The notes under the pieces: generated by a model
Seen by the model: only the letters and a program-made list of their open reading frames with translations
What the model was told of the DNA's origin: nothing
Database searches by the model: none
Position numbers and translations under genes: made by a program
Assembly: GCA_002914805.1 (NCBI GenBank)
Contig: JXTB01000165.1
Span: forward strand, 694,586-758,585
Length of the DNA: 64,000 bases
Reading direction: 5' to 3'
Source: Parasponia andersonii
Lineage: Eukaryota > Streptophyta > Magnoliopsida > Rosales > Cannabaceae
In this document: piece by piece, positions 23,046 through 35,300 of the stretch
How positions within the stretch are numbered: position 1 is the stretch's first letter
Layout: the number at the start of each line of letters is the position of its first letter

Positions 23046-23681
23046 AGAGCTCCATTTTTCATTCTAAGAAGAAAAAAATTATTTTAATGATTGATATGAC
23101 TGATGTGATATCTGAATAGAAAAAATGAATTGTTGAAACAAACACTTATTCTTATTGACAATTTGAATAAAAAAAAATGAGAATTTTTGAAATAAATACT
23201 TATTCCAATAGATATAAAATTGGAATAGGTGAAAATAGGTGAACTAAACAGGACATTCTAGTCTTTTTTATTGAAATATATATAAGTTCCAATTTAATGG
23301 GTATTCTTATTTTTTTAAACCTTTTGTAGGTATTATTTTATCAATTAAAATTCTGATCTAATGATAAAAAAAATATCTATAAATAAGTAATAAAAAATAT
23401 TAAAATATTAAAATCATGTAAAATAAATTTTAATTGAATAAAATAATACGTGTAAGTGGGTTAAAACAAACAAAAAAAAAAAAAATACCTATATGAAATT
23501 TATGCCCTATATATTCAACTAGATACACGATCTACAAAGCTGAAAGTAGAAATACACACTAGTACTACACATTAGTGTATGTACCCAAGAAAAAACAAAA
23601 GCATGTGTGCGTTGAATATATGCCTCACAACAAGGTAGCCCGGGTCTGCCTTTCCTCTGTCAAGTCATTGAATTCACGTAC

Positions 23682-23713
23682 CCACGTCAGCTGTGTCAAT
23701 TGACATAAGTCAA
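23682..23713 (+). promoter_or_regulatory. Upstream elements: ACGT core and inverted W-box pair
   Basis: CCACGTCA (23682-23689) has an ACGT bZIP core. TTGAC-ATAA-GTCAA (23700-23713) is a perfect 14-bp palindrome made of two W-box cores, the WRKY-factor site. They lie about 660 bases before the transporter ATG, in its probable promoter. Factor binding is inference. Confidence 0.35.
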
Positions 23714-24371
23714 CGTTTCCTTCTCTGTTAAAGATCCAGCTACCCATAAAAATCTTTTTCTTTTCCTTTAACTTGATCCATTTTATATTTTTGCTGTGTC
23801 AAAACCTTCGAATAACTATTATCGAAAAAAAAAAAAAAAAAGCTAGATACGACGGCGTTTGTGGTTAGACGTGGGAAACACCTTTCGGATAAATCCTCCC
23901 CGAAACGACACCGCATTCTCCGTCTTGAAAGTTGAATCTTGATTCCTTGCTGTAGACAAAAGAAATCGAGGACTCAGTACAACAAAATCAATGCCTTAAA
24001 TGTTTCATTCAATTTTCGATTCCTCGATTGGTCTCCATCTCTGTGCTGCGATTCGCAGAGTCCTCCATTGAAGTTTCTCACCCAATCCTTCCCATTCTTC
24101 TATGCAGAGCTCGTGTCCGTATCTGACTCTCCACTATTCAGGTCCTACCGGTCAAGATCTGAGCTCCTTCATCCGTCGGTGATGTATAATTTCTCCTAAT
24201 ATTTCAATTTTTCGATCGACATTTCGTGTTTTAGTTTCGACCCATTATTCTAGATCGGATTATCTTAGATTTTCGCATAAATCTCACTAGTGTTCAGTTT
24301 CTCTATGTTTCGGATGATTGAAGAAATTTTCGATTAGATTTGGGTGTTGAGAAAATTTGATTTGAGGAACA

Positions 24372-25421
24372 ATGTCTTCGATTCGATTTGATTCCACAAA
24401 GCAGTACTACACCACGAGCAGTCTCGTGGTTGGGTACGCTCTCTGTTCGAGCTTGCTTGCGGTTATCAACAAGTTCGCCATTACCAAATTCAACTTCCCT
24501 GGCCTTTTGACTGCTCTGCAGTACCTAACTTCTGCTTTGGGGGTTTGGGTTTTGGGGAAACTAGGGTTTTTGCACCATGATGCTTTTACATGGGAGACTG
24601 CCAAGAAGTTTTTACCAGCTGCTACTGTTTTCTACCTTGCAATCTTTACGAACACGAATCTTCTTCGCCACGCGAATGTGGATACGTTTATAGTGTTTAG
24701 ATCCTTGACACCCCTTTTGGTTGCTATTGCTGACACTGCATTTAGGAAGCAGCCATGCCCTTCCAGGCTCACATTTTTATCATTGTTGGTCATTTTGGGT
24801 GGAGCTATCGGTTATGTTGCTACTGATTCTGGTTTCACTTTGACTGCTTATTCGTGGGCATTCGCTTATTTGGTGACAATTACCACCGAAATGGTTTACA
24901 TTAAGCACATGGTTACCAATCTTGGGTTGAACACTTGGGGTTTCGTGTTGTACAACAATTTGTTGTCGTTGATGATGGCTCCACTGTTTTGGATTATTAC
25001 TGGAGAGTATGTTGAGGTGTTTGCTGCTTTGGGATCCAGTACTGGGACTTGGTTTGAATCTGGTGCGTTCTTCGCTGTGTCGTTGTCATGTGTCTTTGGT
25101 TTGCTCATCAGTTTCTTTGGGTTTGCAGCGAGGAAGGCTGTCTCTGCGACAGCATTCACGGTAACTGGCGTAGTAAATAAGTTTCTTACAGTTGCCATCA
25201 ATGTCCTCATTTGGGATAAACATGCCAGCCCCTTAGGTTTGGTCTGCCTCCTCTTTACGATTGTGGGTGGAGTTCTTTATCAGCAATCGGTTACCGGAGC
25301 TGGAAGCACTCCATCACAGCGTGAATCAACATCTAAGCAGACTGATAGTGAAAATGATGATCATGATTATGAAGAAGATAGTCAAGGGGAGGGCATACCT
25401 GGTAAACTTGCTTCTGTGTGA
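24372..25421 (+). CDS. GFT1: Golgi GDP-L-fucose transporter, GONST4/GFT1 type
   Basis: A 349-residue single-exon frame from the nucleotide-sugar/triose-phosphate translocator family (drug/metabolite transporter superfamily), with about ten hydrophobic segments. Conserved stretches are SSLVVGYALCSSLLAVINK (16-34), FPGLLTALQYLT, LRHANVDTFIVFRSLTPLLVAIAD, TTEMVYIKHMV and TAFTVTGVVNKFLTV. GVVNK is in the place of the GDP-sugar-binding GXLNK motif. The tail is acidic (Asp/Glu-rich 324-339) and ends GKLASV. It matches recalled Arabidopsis GONST4/GFT1, which carries GDP-fucose into the Golgi lumen in exchange for GMP, for fucosylation of xyloglucan, pectin and glycoproteins. Length is typical (about 340). 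The ATG in AACAATG opens the conserved MSS.RFDS N-terminus. Nothing looks broken. Confidence 0.9.
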   Translation: MSSIRFDSTKQYYTTSSLVVGYALCSSLLAVINKFAITKFNFPGLLTALQYLTSALGVWVLGKLGFLHHDAFTWETAKKFLPAATVFYLAIFTNTNLLRHANVDTFIVFRSLTPLLVAIADTAFRKQPCPSRLTFLSLLVILGGAIGYVATDSGFTLTAYSWAFAYLVTITTEMVYIKHMVTNLGLNTWGFVLYNNLLSLMMAPLFWIITGEYVEVFAALGSSTGTWFESGAFFAVSLSCVFGLLISFFGFAARKAVSATAFTVTGVVNKFLTVAINVLIWDKHASPLGLVCLLFTIVGGVLYQQSVTGAGSTPSQRESTSKQTDSENDDHDYEEDSQGEGIPGKLASV

Positions 25422-26443
25422 TGACTTTTATCTTGTACTCTTTATTTTTAGCCACCGGAGAAAAGGCTTAGAAGGTTATTAGGAGTTTTATATCTATTAT
25501 CAATGGGTTTATCTGAAAAAAGAGAATTCTAGTATTGACTATTCTATAAATTATTTTTGTATGAGATCTTTACCGATGTATGGATTCTGGCAGCACTTCA
25601 AATTACCTTTCCTGCCATAAACTTGGTCTTTGCCATTTTGTAATGACTCTTGCGGAGTGATAGTCGGCCGCATGCCTATCTTCGCGTGGAACTAGGAAGT
25701 ATGTAATCCAATTGCATTTTGCACTTTATTTATACAGTCTATATAGTTCTTCATGTTATGTCTAGCTTCTCTTACCTTGAAATAAATTGGGATATTTGAC
25801 ATATGTTTCAATGCTTCCACACTCCACAGCTCATTAAGATTTGAATATTGATTGAATGTTGAATATTGATTGAATGGACTTTCTATGATATAGGAGGCTT
25901 CTGTACTACACTATACCATGCTTTTGTTAATGGCCAAGCTTAATACATAATTTCAAATGGAGTTGCGTCAGAAGATCTTCTTTTACTGGTTTCATGCATC
26001 TCCATATCCATGAAACAGTGACTTAGTTGGACAACCAAGCCACTGTATGGTTCCAGGAAGTCCAAATGTTAGTTGAGATACTCTCCTTGTATATACTTGT
26101 CATATGATTCATCTGATTCAAAGTTGGATGGGAATAATGTTTCACCGTCTAGTAACATATATACGTACATAGACAAGCGAATATCAACTTTACCATCTCA
26201 TTGCGTATTCATACAGATCATGTAATGGGTCAAGAAGTGAAGGTAAACTCGCACACAGACAAATTAAATATATATATCTATCAACTTTATATACTAAGCG
26301 TGTATAAGCACCTCATGGTTCAATTTATTTTCCCCTCTTATATCCTTAGCTTTTTTACTTTATCCTTCTTGAATTTCAATATAATAAAGTAACTTATTTG
26401 TTTTATAGGTGTATAACGGACACTTTAAGGCTTTTGATGGTTT
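25422..26443. other. 3' UTR of transporter gene, then no gene
   Basis: The first roughly 330 bases should be the 3' UTR of the transporter. ATTGAATATTGATTGAATG repeats near 25840-25880. No coding sequence is supported in the rest. Confidence 0.55.
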
Positions 26444-26651
26444 TTCTTAATTATTTTTCATATTCTCTCAACCAAAGCCTCTCTCTTTCTGACCGTAATA
26501 TCTTCTCTTCTCATTTCCTTTCAATCATCTCACCAAATTTTTCTATTTTCACCTAGTCAGAGTTGATTTCATCGCTTTTCTACTCTTAATCTTTGGTTTT
26601 CACACTCCTTTTGCATCTAAATCAACTTTCTTATTTCATCAAACCCTAGAA

Positions 26652-28042
26652 TATGAATTTTGAGTCATCTCTTGATTCTATGGCTCATAGAAGAGAAAAT
26701 CCAAGGCGAAAGAGGAAGGAATTTGTCCTGAAGAACAAGAGCAACACACTAAAGCGAGGTTAGACACTCCTCTTCTTGAATCCCATGCTCGTATGACCAA
26801 GTATTAAGAAATCTTTTCTAAAAAGAGTATTATTTGGGGTGAAACCTTCAATTTTAGACATTTATCATATGTTAATTTTCTTGATTACATTGAAAACATG
26901 GAATGGACTAAATTTTGCTCCATTAGGGAAAGGTATCCTGGGTTAGTTAGAGGTTTTTATGTCTGTGCCAATATTTCTAGGGGTCAATATGTAATCTATA
27001 GTTCCCTTAAGGGAATTTATTTTGAAGTTACAGAACAATTCCTAACGGATATCGTGAATTTGCCTATGGGTGGTTACAAACTTTCCATTATCAATACTTG
27101 GCCTATGATTGGAAATTTTGATCCTCAACGAGCCTTATTTTGTGTCTGTTCCCCTGACAGCTTTTAACCTAAGTATGGTGTCATAGATCTTACTCTAGAG
27201 GCTATGATTCTTTTAGCTTGGGTCTCAAAGCATGATACCTAGAGCTGGTCATAGGGATGCACCCACCTTTGGTGATATTTATTTTGTTGATTCCATTCTT
27301 GTTGAGAGAAAGTTGGATTTACCTTTCTTTATTCTTCATGAGATGATCAATACTATAGAGAATAGGAGATCTTCTCTTCCCTATAGTTTCCTTCTCACTC
27401 GCATTTTCCAACAATTCAACATTCTGACCATTGTTGAGACTGAACGCTATGACATCCCCCGATCCCACACACGTACGTAAGGATATTTATATAAATATTT
27501 AGTGAGATCGGGAGACGTTACTCGACTTAAAACTGATAAAATAAGGGAAAATTAAAACTTTTGACTTTCTAGAGAGAGAAAGAAAAACTCCACTCATTTT
27601 TTACAGAACACAAACCTTGGTTCATAATGTTGAGATCAACAACAAGGCTTTTTAGTTTTATGGGCTTCACTTTATCAACAATGTATGGGTAGTCAAGACC
27701 AGATGGGCATATAAGCAAGAGATGTGCGCTCAACAGAAAACTAGTGGTAGTGGTACTACAACAGCTACTAAAGTTGCTGAAGACGCTCCTAAGGAGACTC
27801 ATGCCAAGGAGGCCCCTGCTCAATATTTTGACTTCACTAAAGCCTTCAACAGTCTTTCTGAACACTTTAACACTATCCAACTCGACATACAACATCTTCA
27901 TGACCCCGAACTTAAGCACTACCAGATTCTATCAGCTGATGTCAATTTCATTCGCCAAATGTCAGAAAGTCAATTTCAGATCATTCAAGATCAATATGAC
28001 GAGATGATGCAGTCTTTCTTTGGCCGTTTCCCTCCTCCCTGA
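26652..28042 (+). pseudogene. Env-like / putative plant transposon protein, broken
   Basis: Starts MNFESSLDSMAHRREN at 26652. The block at 26898-27164 (MEWTKFCSIRERYPGLVRGFYVC ...) and the block at 27232-27480 (IPRAGHRDAPTFGDIYFVD ... SLPYSFLLTRIFQQFNI) are the two halves of the domain found in many plant retroelement extra ORFs. A C-terminal part, 27722-28042, has a Ser/Thr/Ala-rich linker and a helical tail ending RFPPP. Stops near 26806, 27165 and 27240, and about 200 bp of unrelated-looking sequence at 27480-27700, break the frame. The native function of these ORFs is unknown. Confidence 0.65.
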
Positions 28043-28111
28043 TTTTCTACTTTTTTTTTTTTTTACATTTTTGGATCATTTTATCTTGGTTATTTCTTGT
28101 ACAAAGCTTTT

Positions 28112-28179
28112 TGTTTCCTTGCTATGGTTGCTTGTATGAACTGATTGTTTCCTTGCTATGGTTGCTTGTATGAACTGAT
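28112..28179. repeat. 34-bp tandem duplication
   Basis: TGTTTCCTTGCTATGGTTGC plus 14 more bases occurs twice in direct succession (28112-28145 and 28146-28179), identical, in the spacer between the env-like ORF and the LTR. Confidence 0.95.
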
Positions 28180-28490
28180 TTAATTATATTTCACTTTATT
28201 TCAATTGGTATCTATAAGCATTTTGATTATTTCAATTGGTATTTATAAACTTTTTATTTAACAAGTTGTATAAACTAAGCATGAGCAAAATTATTCATAT
28301 TTTGTATCTATGAGTAACATATTCAAAATATACACATTTTACAAGTTTAAGGAGGATTTTTTACTCTTTTAAATTGAGCATATTTTGAGGGGGAACTTTC
28401 CAAATCTAGTAAGCACAATTTACTCAACTTAATTTCTTATTCTTTTATTATTTTAAATCAAATGATTGTTATCATAAAAAAGGAGAAGAT

Positions 28491-29820
28491 TGTTGAATCA
28501 TGTTTTCTATCATCAATCATACTCTCATATTTTGAAGCTAACAAACATATGATTAAGAACTAATGATCTACTTGAGTGTGTAACAAGTTAAATTGAAAGG
28601 ATCACAAGGTATTCAAGATGGATTATAGAAAAGAGTTTGAAGACAAAGATCAAGATAACAAGACCTAAACTAGCAAAAGTTATATATTTTTATATACTTA
28701 GTTCTTGAATATTTTTTTATATATTGTAAGATCTTAATGACTCAAATTTTTCATAAAAATTAGAAGTTTTCAAAACTAAACTGTCAAAACTGTTTATCTC
28801 AAATTAAAACATGAAATCAATTTTACGCAAAATTTTAAATTGATTTATGAATTTCTATAGTTCCTATATTACATATTAAATCAATTTATAAAGTCATTTT
28901 TTGAAAATAATTGAAAAAATCTTGAAATAAAATCGGAAATATGCTCTCGGATAGAATTGACAGATCGACTATAAGAACTGGTCTACCGATTCTTCTGTTT
29001 TCTGTTTTTAACGGCATTTTAAAATTCGACCGTTACAATCGCACTTTTAGCTATTAGTATTTTCGGTCTGCCAAAACTGAACTTTCAGTTTGCCAAAAAT
29101 GACAAATTGTCTGTCAAACAATTTAAAACGGTTAATTTTCATTTTAGTCTATATATAGAAGCTTTTTTAACATTTGAAACAATTTTTGAACACTCCTACA
29201 TTGCTTTAAACATACTTTCAACTTGTTCTAATCATCTTTTGTGAATCAAACTTTCAAATCTACTTTTTTACAAAAGTAAATTGAGCCAAATTAAATCATA
29301 GTTTGTATTCTCATTTATTATCTCTAAACTTACCTTTTATCATCTATATTCTTATGAGAGATTTTAGTTGAGTGTATCAACAAACAAAGACCAAATTGTA
29401 TTTGTGAGGTGAGATTGACATCAAATTCATAAACAACCCGGTTTATGTGAGATTGACACTGAAGTTTAAACAATCCGTATTAGGTGTGATAGAGACGGAT
29501 TCAAGACTATTGAAAAGGTATGAGTGTGTCTAAGGAGAAAGCACTCGTTGTGTAAAATAGACGGTCAAGCTCATTCTCTTAATCTGATAATGGACAGCTC
29601 AAAGGGGGTTGCCAAGACCTAGGGATGTAAACAAACTGTTGTGTTTGTTAAATCTCGCAAAATAGTATTTACATTTCTTTATCTTTATCTCTCTCATTTA
29701 TTTTAAGTTTATGAATGTAATTTGTCTATTTTTACTTGTCATTACTTTTACATTCTAAATTTACTTGATTATCTAGAAAAATTTACAAAACTTTTTAAAA
29801 CCCAATTCATCTCGGGTGAC
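28491..29820 (+). repeat. 3' LTR of Sirevirus-like element
   Basis: Begins TGTTGAATCATG right after a polypurine tract and runs about 1.3 kb. It ends near AAACCCAATTCATCTCGGGTGAC, resembling the C/T-rich ends of Sirevirus LTRs. There is no second copy in the window, so the right end is estimated and could be 20-30 bases off. Confidence 0.55.
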
Positions 29821-30461
29821 TGGGGCTGATATATATGCTTATTCATTTAGAAACTTATAGCTGTTCTGAAACACTGAAGAGAAATCCTGAAGGTGAAATT
29901 GCAAGACGTAGGTGGAATATGAACTTCAAAAATTGCAAATAAATAAATTTATTACTTTAAATACATGTTGAAATAGTATTTTTATCAACTGTTTAGCTTC
30001 TTTTTTTTTTTCATCTTTACTAATTGTTAAGCGATGAGTCGGTGACATTGCAGTAGCGGTGGACTGCCTTATCTACTTCTTTCTTTACTTTCTCAGTGGG
30101 TATATCTTTGAAGCTTATATTGAAGCGCACATTGACGGAAATCTCTCTTCTTTTGAATATTTAAGTGCCCCCAGAAGACATAATTCAACATTTATGAAGT
30201 TTTAAATTTGCAACCCATGATTCTTTTTCCCTTTCTGCAAATTTTTTTCTCTCTTTAATCTATTGGACAAGTATTTCTCGTCTCCGAAACTTTTTTTAAA
30301 AAAAAAAAAAAAATTAAATCTACATGTTAAATCATGTCATGAAATTTATTCTTATTATTCTATAGCTCAGTCGTGGAGATTTAATTTTTTTGCTAATTCG
30401 TTTATAGGTTCTCACAACTTTTTTCGTTTCTTCTCTTCTTCTTATTTTTCGTTATTTTGTA
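29821..30461. other. No intact gene; possible pseudogene flank
   Basis: Short open blocks (for example 29860-29940) occur but cannot be assigned. From 30340 the sequence becomes T-rich and ends in a splice acceptor (TTTTGTAG) that opens the thiolase exon relic, so part of it is that gene's former intron. Confidence 0.4.
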
Positions 30462-30715
30462 GGCTTCGGTATGTGCAGCTGATAGAAGTGCTTACCATCA
30501 AGTTGCTACTTTTGGAGATGATTGGATAAATTGCTTGATTCAATATAATGGGAGACTTCTACTCTGTTTATTTTATGCTTGTGATTGCTCTTTTCTTTAA
30601 CCATTTTTAGTGCAAATAGTCTCGGATGGTATACTGGACTGCAATTTGCAAAGGAAAGCGAGGGGGCTTAAGGATACTCCAGTTAATGATCTACTAACAG
30701 CTACTTTGAAGGTTA
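30462..30715 (+). pseudogene. 3-ketoacyl-CoA thiolase exon relics
   Basis: Right after an acceptor TTTTGTAG, 30462-30526 reads ASVCAADRSAYHQVATFGDDW, matching the thiolase block (S)A.ACLAGDSAAY.RTS.(F/Y)GDDVV. About 95 bases later, after TTTTTAG, 30610-30715 reads VSDGILDCNLQRKARGLKDTPVNDLLTATLK. This corresponds to the next block, in which KAKRGGFKDT.PDDLLAPVLK is typical, and it is followed by a GT donor. Peroxisomal thiolase (KAT/PED1) does the last step of fatty-acid beta-oxidation. The catalytic Cys and His regions are not present, so only the second exon or two survive. Assigned from recalled family sequence. Confidence 0.5.
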
Positions 30716-31392
30716 GAAGAAATTTTATTTCGTTTAACTGACATTACACATTGGTTATTTTTAAATGGTTGAGAGTTTTGTGAATATATCAATAATTTTT
30801 TTATTTTAGCTTTAATAATACATCTAACGATTACATTTCGTATATTGAATATACAATTTGGGCCCTTATAGAGATTAAAAAAATAAATAAATAAATTAAG
30901 GATATTGACATCCCTGAGAAGATTTCCTTTTTGAATCAAGAACTTTGAGTGCCATCGAGTGTGCTACAACTGTGGACACAGGTTTGATGGTGATCTATAT
31001 TTAATATATTGTTCTTGTTCCAACTAGAAAGTTCGTGATGATTATATCATCTTGTACATTCTTTTTCATAGACTTGTATTTAATTTCTTAATAAATTAAT
31101 ACAACTTTCTTCAAAGAAAATAACCATTTAACAGTTTTATGTAGATGTGGAGCAAATTGGTAATAGGTATCTATTGTGATCTGCGGTTTCATGAAGGATA
31201 AATCGAATCGGTCACTCTGACTAACAATGATTTATGTGCAAGAGTTTGGCCTTCTACCTAACTACTATAGTTTTACTATCGTATAATAGAACTCTGAAGT
31301 GTCTATGAACAACACATTTAACTTTTTCTCAAGAAACAGTGAGTTTCTATGTCGAAATTATTAAACTTAATAGCATAGAAGCTGTTGACAGC
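30716..31392. other. No gene seen
   Basis: AT-rich, with no other thiolase exon that I could match. The block GAGTGCCATCGAGTGTGCTA near 30949 faintly suggests the following thiolase segment (ECRMAAFYAG) but is too short to claim. Confidence 0.45.
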
Positions 31393-31675
31393 TGGTGCTT
31401 ACTTGCTATGTTATCTTAGGGCTTTTAACATGATTACTGGACCTTTGCATTGGGAGCTGCTACCAAGAGCGAGGTATTATATATGGTTGTTTCATACTTA
31501 TGATTCTTCACGGCAAAGAGTTACTTTGCATGGGCATGTGAGTCATCTTTTTTGATATAGTGAAACAAGCAATTTTCTTCTCTTGAATTGAAACCATAAT
31601 TATTTTCATTTATTTAAAAGGACAGCATCTTTAGACTTATTTCAAGGTCTGTACATGTTATATTGACTCATTTTT
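31393..31675 (+). repeat. Direct repeat flanking chromovirus, left copy
   Basis: Starts TGGTGCTTACTTGCTATG and ends TATTGACTCATTTTT. It recurs at 37676-37955, directly abutting the 3' LTR end, with about nine substitutions and one 4-bp indel (3-4 percent by eye). Seventeen bases separate the left copy from the 5' LTR. Confidence 0.9.
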
Positions 31676-31692
31676 ATTTCAAGGTATGTTCA

Positions 31693-32336
31693 TGTTACGT
31701 TACGCTCATTTAGCTTCTCAAAATTCAAATGTTGCTACTTATGACTCTAAGGTGCTCTATATATACTGCTCACCCAAAAGGACAGAAAAAGACCCTAAAA
31801 CATGGTGGACACTTCTAGACTGATCAAGAGAGGTATTAGTCATGCTAGAAGACTCTAGATATCGCTACTAAGTCCTAGAAGGCTCTAAATAAGGCCGAAT
31901 GGTGCTAGATAGGTTAGACGGTCTTAAAAGCTCCTAGAATGACTTAGAAGAGCCAAGATGGTGGGTGAATCTCCTAGAAGGATCTAGGTCATGCTTATTC
32001 TAGATTTCTATTTGTAAATATCTTTGTAGATATTATCACTTTATTTGAGAATATTCTAGACTCTTTGTAAGATCATGCCACTTAACACAATCATAATCTT
32101 TGGTTGGTTTAGGCTTTGCCTATATAAAGGACCCCTTGGGTTCATTTGTACAAAAGTCTCATTTGTGAAAGTTGTAAGTAATACAAAGCATTCATTCACT
32201 GAAACTCTCTTATCGTTTGCCATTTTGTCTCATAGCTTATTCTAAGTTCTTTTCTTGAGTGTTGGCAGTTTGACTTAGTACGACGGACTGTGCTAAGTGT
32301 CATACAATTGTCTAGTTTGAGGCTAGGGTCGTGACA
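31693..32336 (+). repeat. 5' LTR of chromovirus
   Basis: 644 bp, TGTTACGTTACG to TCGTGACA. TATA box TATATAAAG at 32121-32129. The middle is rich in CTAGA words (for example CTAGAAGACTCTAGA, CCTAGAAGGCTCTA), making many short palindromic CTAG sites. Confidence 0.93.
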
Positions 32337-32339
32337 GCA

Positions 32340-32351
32340 TGGTATCAGAGC
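32340..32351 (+). other. Primer binding site of chromovirus
   Basis: TGGTATCAGAGC, complementary to initiator-Met tRNA, three bases after the LTR end. Confidence 0.9.
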
Positions 32352-32391
32352 TTTTGCTTGCTCGTTATATCTTAGTGGTTCCATGGTCTAT

Positions 32392-35300
32392 ATGAAGACC
32401 ATGACTGCAACTCCCGTTCTATTAGAAGTTGGTGCTTTTGAACGTGAGCGTGATAAAGGGAAAAAAGGTGCTACCCGCGGCAAGTCGAGTGATGTGGTGA
32501 CCAGCTTGGAGGCTAGAGTGTCCCGACTAGAGTCCAACTTGGGCACGTTGGGCGAGTGAGTAGACGATCTAGATGGCCGTTGCGACGGTTTGGAGACCAA
32601 GGATGCGGAGATCCACAACGGCATCAAAGATGCGCTTGGTAGGCTAGAGGCCGACTTAAGGCGCGAGATCGAGTCCCTTCATTTGGAGATTACCAAGGTA
32701 CGAGATCTCTTTCAAAGAGAACTCACTAATGTTTTACTTAGAGTAGAAGAGATGATTGATGATCTTGCTTTGTGCAAGCGAGTAGTGGCCACGGAAGTGA
32801 TCACTACAACAACCATTGAGGCAAGAAAGGTTGAGGTGCCTAAACTAAAGACTTTCAACGGTACTCGCAATGCTAGGGAAGTTGAGAATTTCCTATGGGG
32901 ACTCGAGCAATACTTTGAGGCCGCCAATGTGACAAACGATTCCGGTAAAATTCATAATATTGCCTTGTATTTAACTAATACCGCTATGCTATGGTGGAGG
33001 CAGAGACATGGGGAGATGCAATGAAGGGTGTGCACTATAGCCACCTTTGATGACTTCAAGAGGGAGCTAAAGAGGCAATTCTTTCCCGAGAATGCCGAAG
33101 AGGAGACGAGAGACCGTCTTCGCTGCCTCAAACAATCTGGCAGTGTTGTGAAAGAGTTTACCACACTCTTGCTCGAAATCCCTGACACTTCAGATAAAGA
33201 TGCCCTGTTCTTGTTCATGGATGTCTTTAGAATTGGGTAAAGTTAAAGCTCAAGTGTCGTGGTGTCCAGGACTTGACCAATGTTATTATGGCAGCCGAGA
33301 GCCTTGTTGATTATTTTACTAACAAAGACCCTTCTAAGGCCAAAATAAAGAAGGGTGGTGGAGCAAGGAGTGGGAGAAATCAAACAAAGGAGGAAAATAG
33401 AACAAAGATAGTTCCTCCTACGGGCACAAAAACAATGGCAAGGAGAAGGAAAATTGCGACTTCTCCAAGTCAAGAGTCAAGTGCTTCCTTTGTGATGGGT
33501 CACATTAGGCACGCGAGTGTCCCAAGAAGAAAGCTCTCAACGCCTTAATTACCTCCGAGCCAAGCCAAGAAAGAGGTGACAGGGAAGACGGTGGTGCACG
33601 TGTTGGTTCCTTGTAACTCCTTAATGCCTTGCAATCGGCCCTTAAGTCACAAGCTAAGGGCATACTCTTTGTGAATGCAACAATCAGTGGCAAAGCCACT
33701 AAAGCCTTAGTTAACACGGGTGCATCCCATAAATTCGTCTCTGTTGAGGAAGCTAGGCGGTTGGGCTCGAAGGTGTCCAATGGAAGAGGCTCCCTCAAGG
33801 AAGTAAACTCAGTAGCACGCCCCATCCTTGGGTTTGCTCATGGTGTTAAGGCTAGCCTAGGTGCATGGGCTAGCCAACTTGATTTATCAGTGGTGTTAAT
33901 GGATGATTTTGCGGTGGTACTTGGTTTGGAGTTCCTTGATGCAGTGCAAGCATTCCCTGTTCCTTTTGCCAACTCTATGTGCATCATGGATGGTGAAAAA
34001 GCTTGTGTGGTACCAACGGAGCAGTCCACAATAGCAGGGAAACAAAGTACTCTCTGTACTTCAATTCAAGAAGGGCAAGAGGGAGAAGGAGAGTTACTTG
34101 GCCATCCTAAAGGAGCACAATGATGAAGAGTTGGAACCTCAAGGTAACCTACCCATGGAGGTGCAAGTTGTCTTGGATGAATTCCAATACGTGATGCCTG
34201 ATGCTCTGCCTAAGAAACTTCTACCTAGGAGGGAGATGAATCATGAAATCAAGTTTGAGCCAGGCACGAGGCCACCTGCAATGAGTCCCACCTATCGAAT
34301 GGCCCCTTCGGAGTTAGCAGAACTCTGGAAACAACTAAAGGAGTTACTTGATGCGAGTTTCATCAGGTCCTTCAAAGCTCCTTTTGGTGCCCCAGTGTTG
34401 TTCTAGAAAAAGAAATGTGGCTCACTAAGGATGTACAATGATTAACGAGATCTTAACAAGGTGATGGTAAAGAACAAGTACCCCATCCCACTTATTGCTG
34501 ACTTGTTCGATCAATTTTGGAACACTAGATACTTCTCAAAGCTTGATCTGCATTCGGGATACTGCCAAGTGCGCATAGTGGAGGGAGATGAGCCCAAGAT
34601 CACATGCGTGACAAGATATGGTACTTATGAGTTTTTATTCATACCATTTGGTCTTACCAATGCACCTGCTACCTTTTGTACCCTAATGAATAAGTTATTC
34701 CATGCCTACCTCGATCGGTTCGTGGTAGTCTATCTTGATGATATAGTCATCTATAGCAAGACCATGGAAGAGCACCTAGAACATTTAAGGAAGGTGTTCG
34801 AGGTTTTGAGGGAAAATCAACTATTCATCGAGATGGAGAAATGCTCTTTTGCCCAAGAGAAAGTGATGTTCCTAAGGCATAAGATAAATGATCGGAAACT
34901 TATAATGGATAAAGTTAAGGTGCAAGCCATCCAAGAGTGGGAACTTTCTACTAAGGTACCAAAATTGAGATCTTTCCTCAGACTTGTGAACTACTATAGA
35001 CGGTTCATCAAGTCCTACTTAGCAAAAGCAGCGTCACTTACTAATCTACTCAAGAAGAACAAATCTTGGGAGTGGACACCTGAGTGTCAAGTCTCATTCA
35101 AAGACTTGAAGAAGACGGTGAGTGAAGAGCCGATTCTCGGTTTGCCTAGCCACTTTAAAGCATATGAGTTTCACACGGATGTCTCTGACTTTGCTATTAG
35201 TGGAGTACTAATGCAAGAAGGGCGTCCAATTACTTTGAAAGCTACAAGCTCAATGAAACCAGGAGACGCTACACGGTGCAAAAAAAAGAGATGACTACCA

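Larger units (their letters stand above)
26444..29820 (+). mobile_element. 5'-truncated copia (Sirevirus-like) element: env-like region and 3' LTR
   Basis: From left to right: a pyrimidine-rich leader (26470-26650), a broken env-like/plant-transposon-domain frame (26652-28042), a 400-bp spacer, a polypurine tract AAAAAAGGAGAAGA (28475-28489) and an LTR starting TGTTGAATCATG at 28491. Gag, pol and the 5' LTR are absent, and neither end could be fixed exactly. An extra ORF between pol and the 3' LTR is characteristic of Sireviruses, which supports the assignment. Confidence 0.65.
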
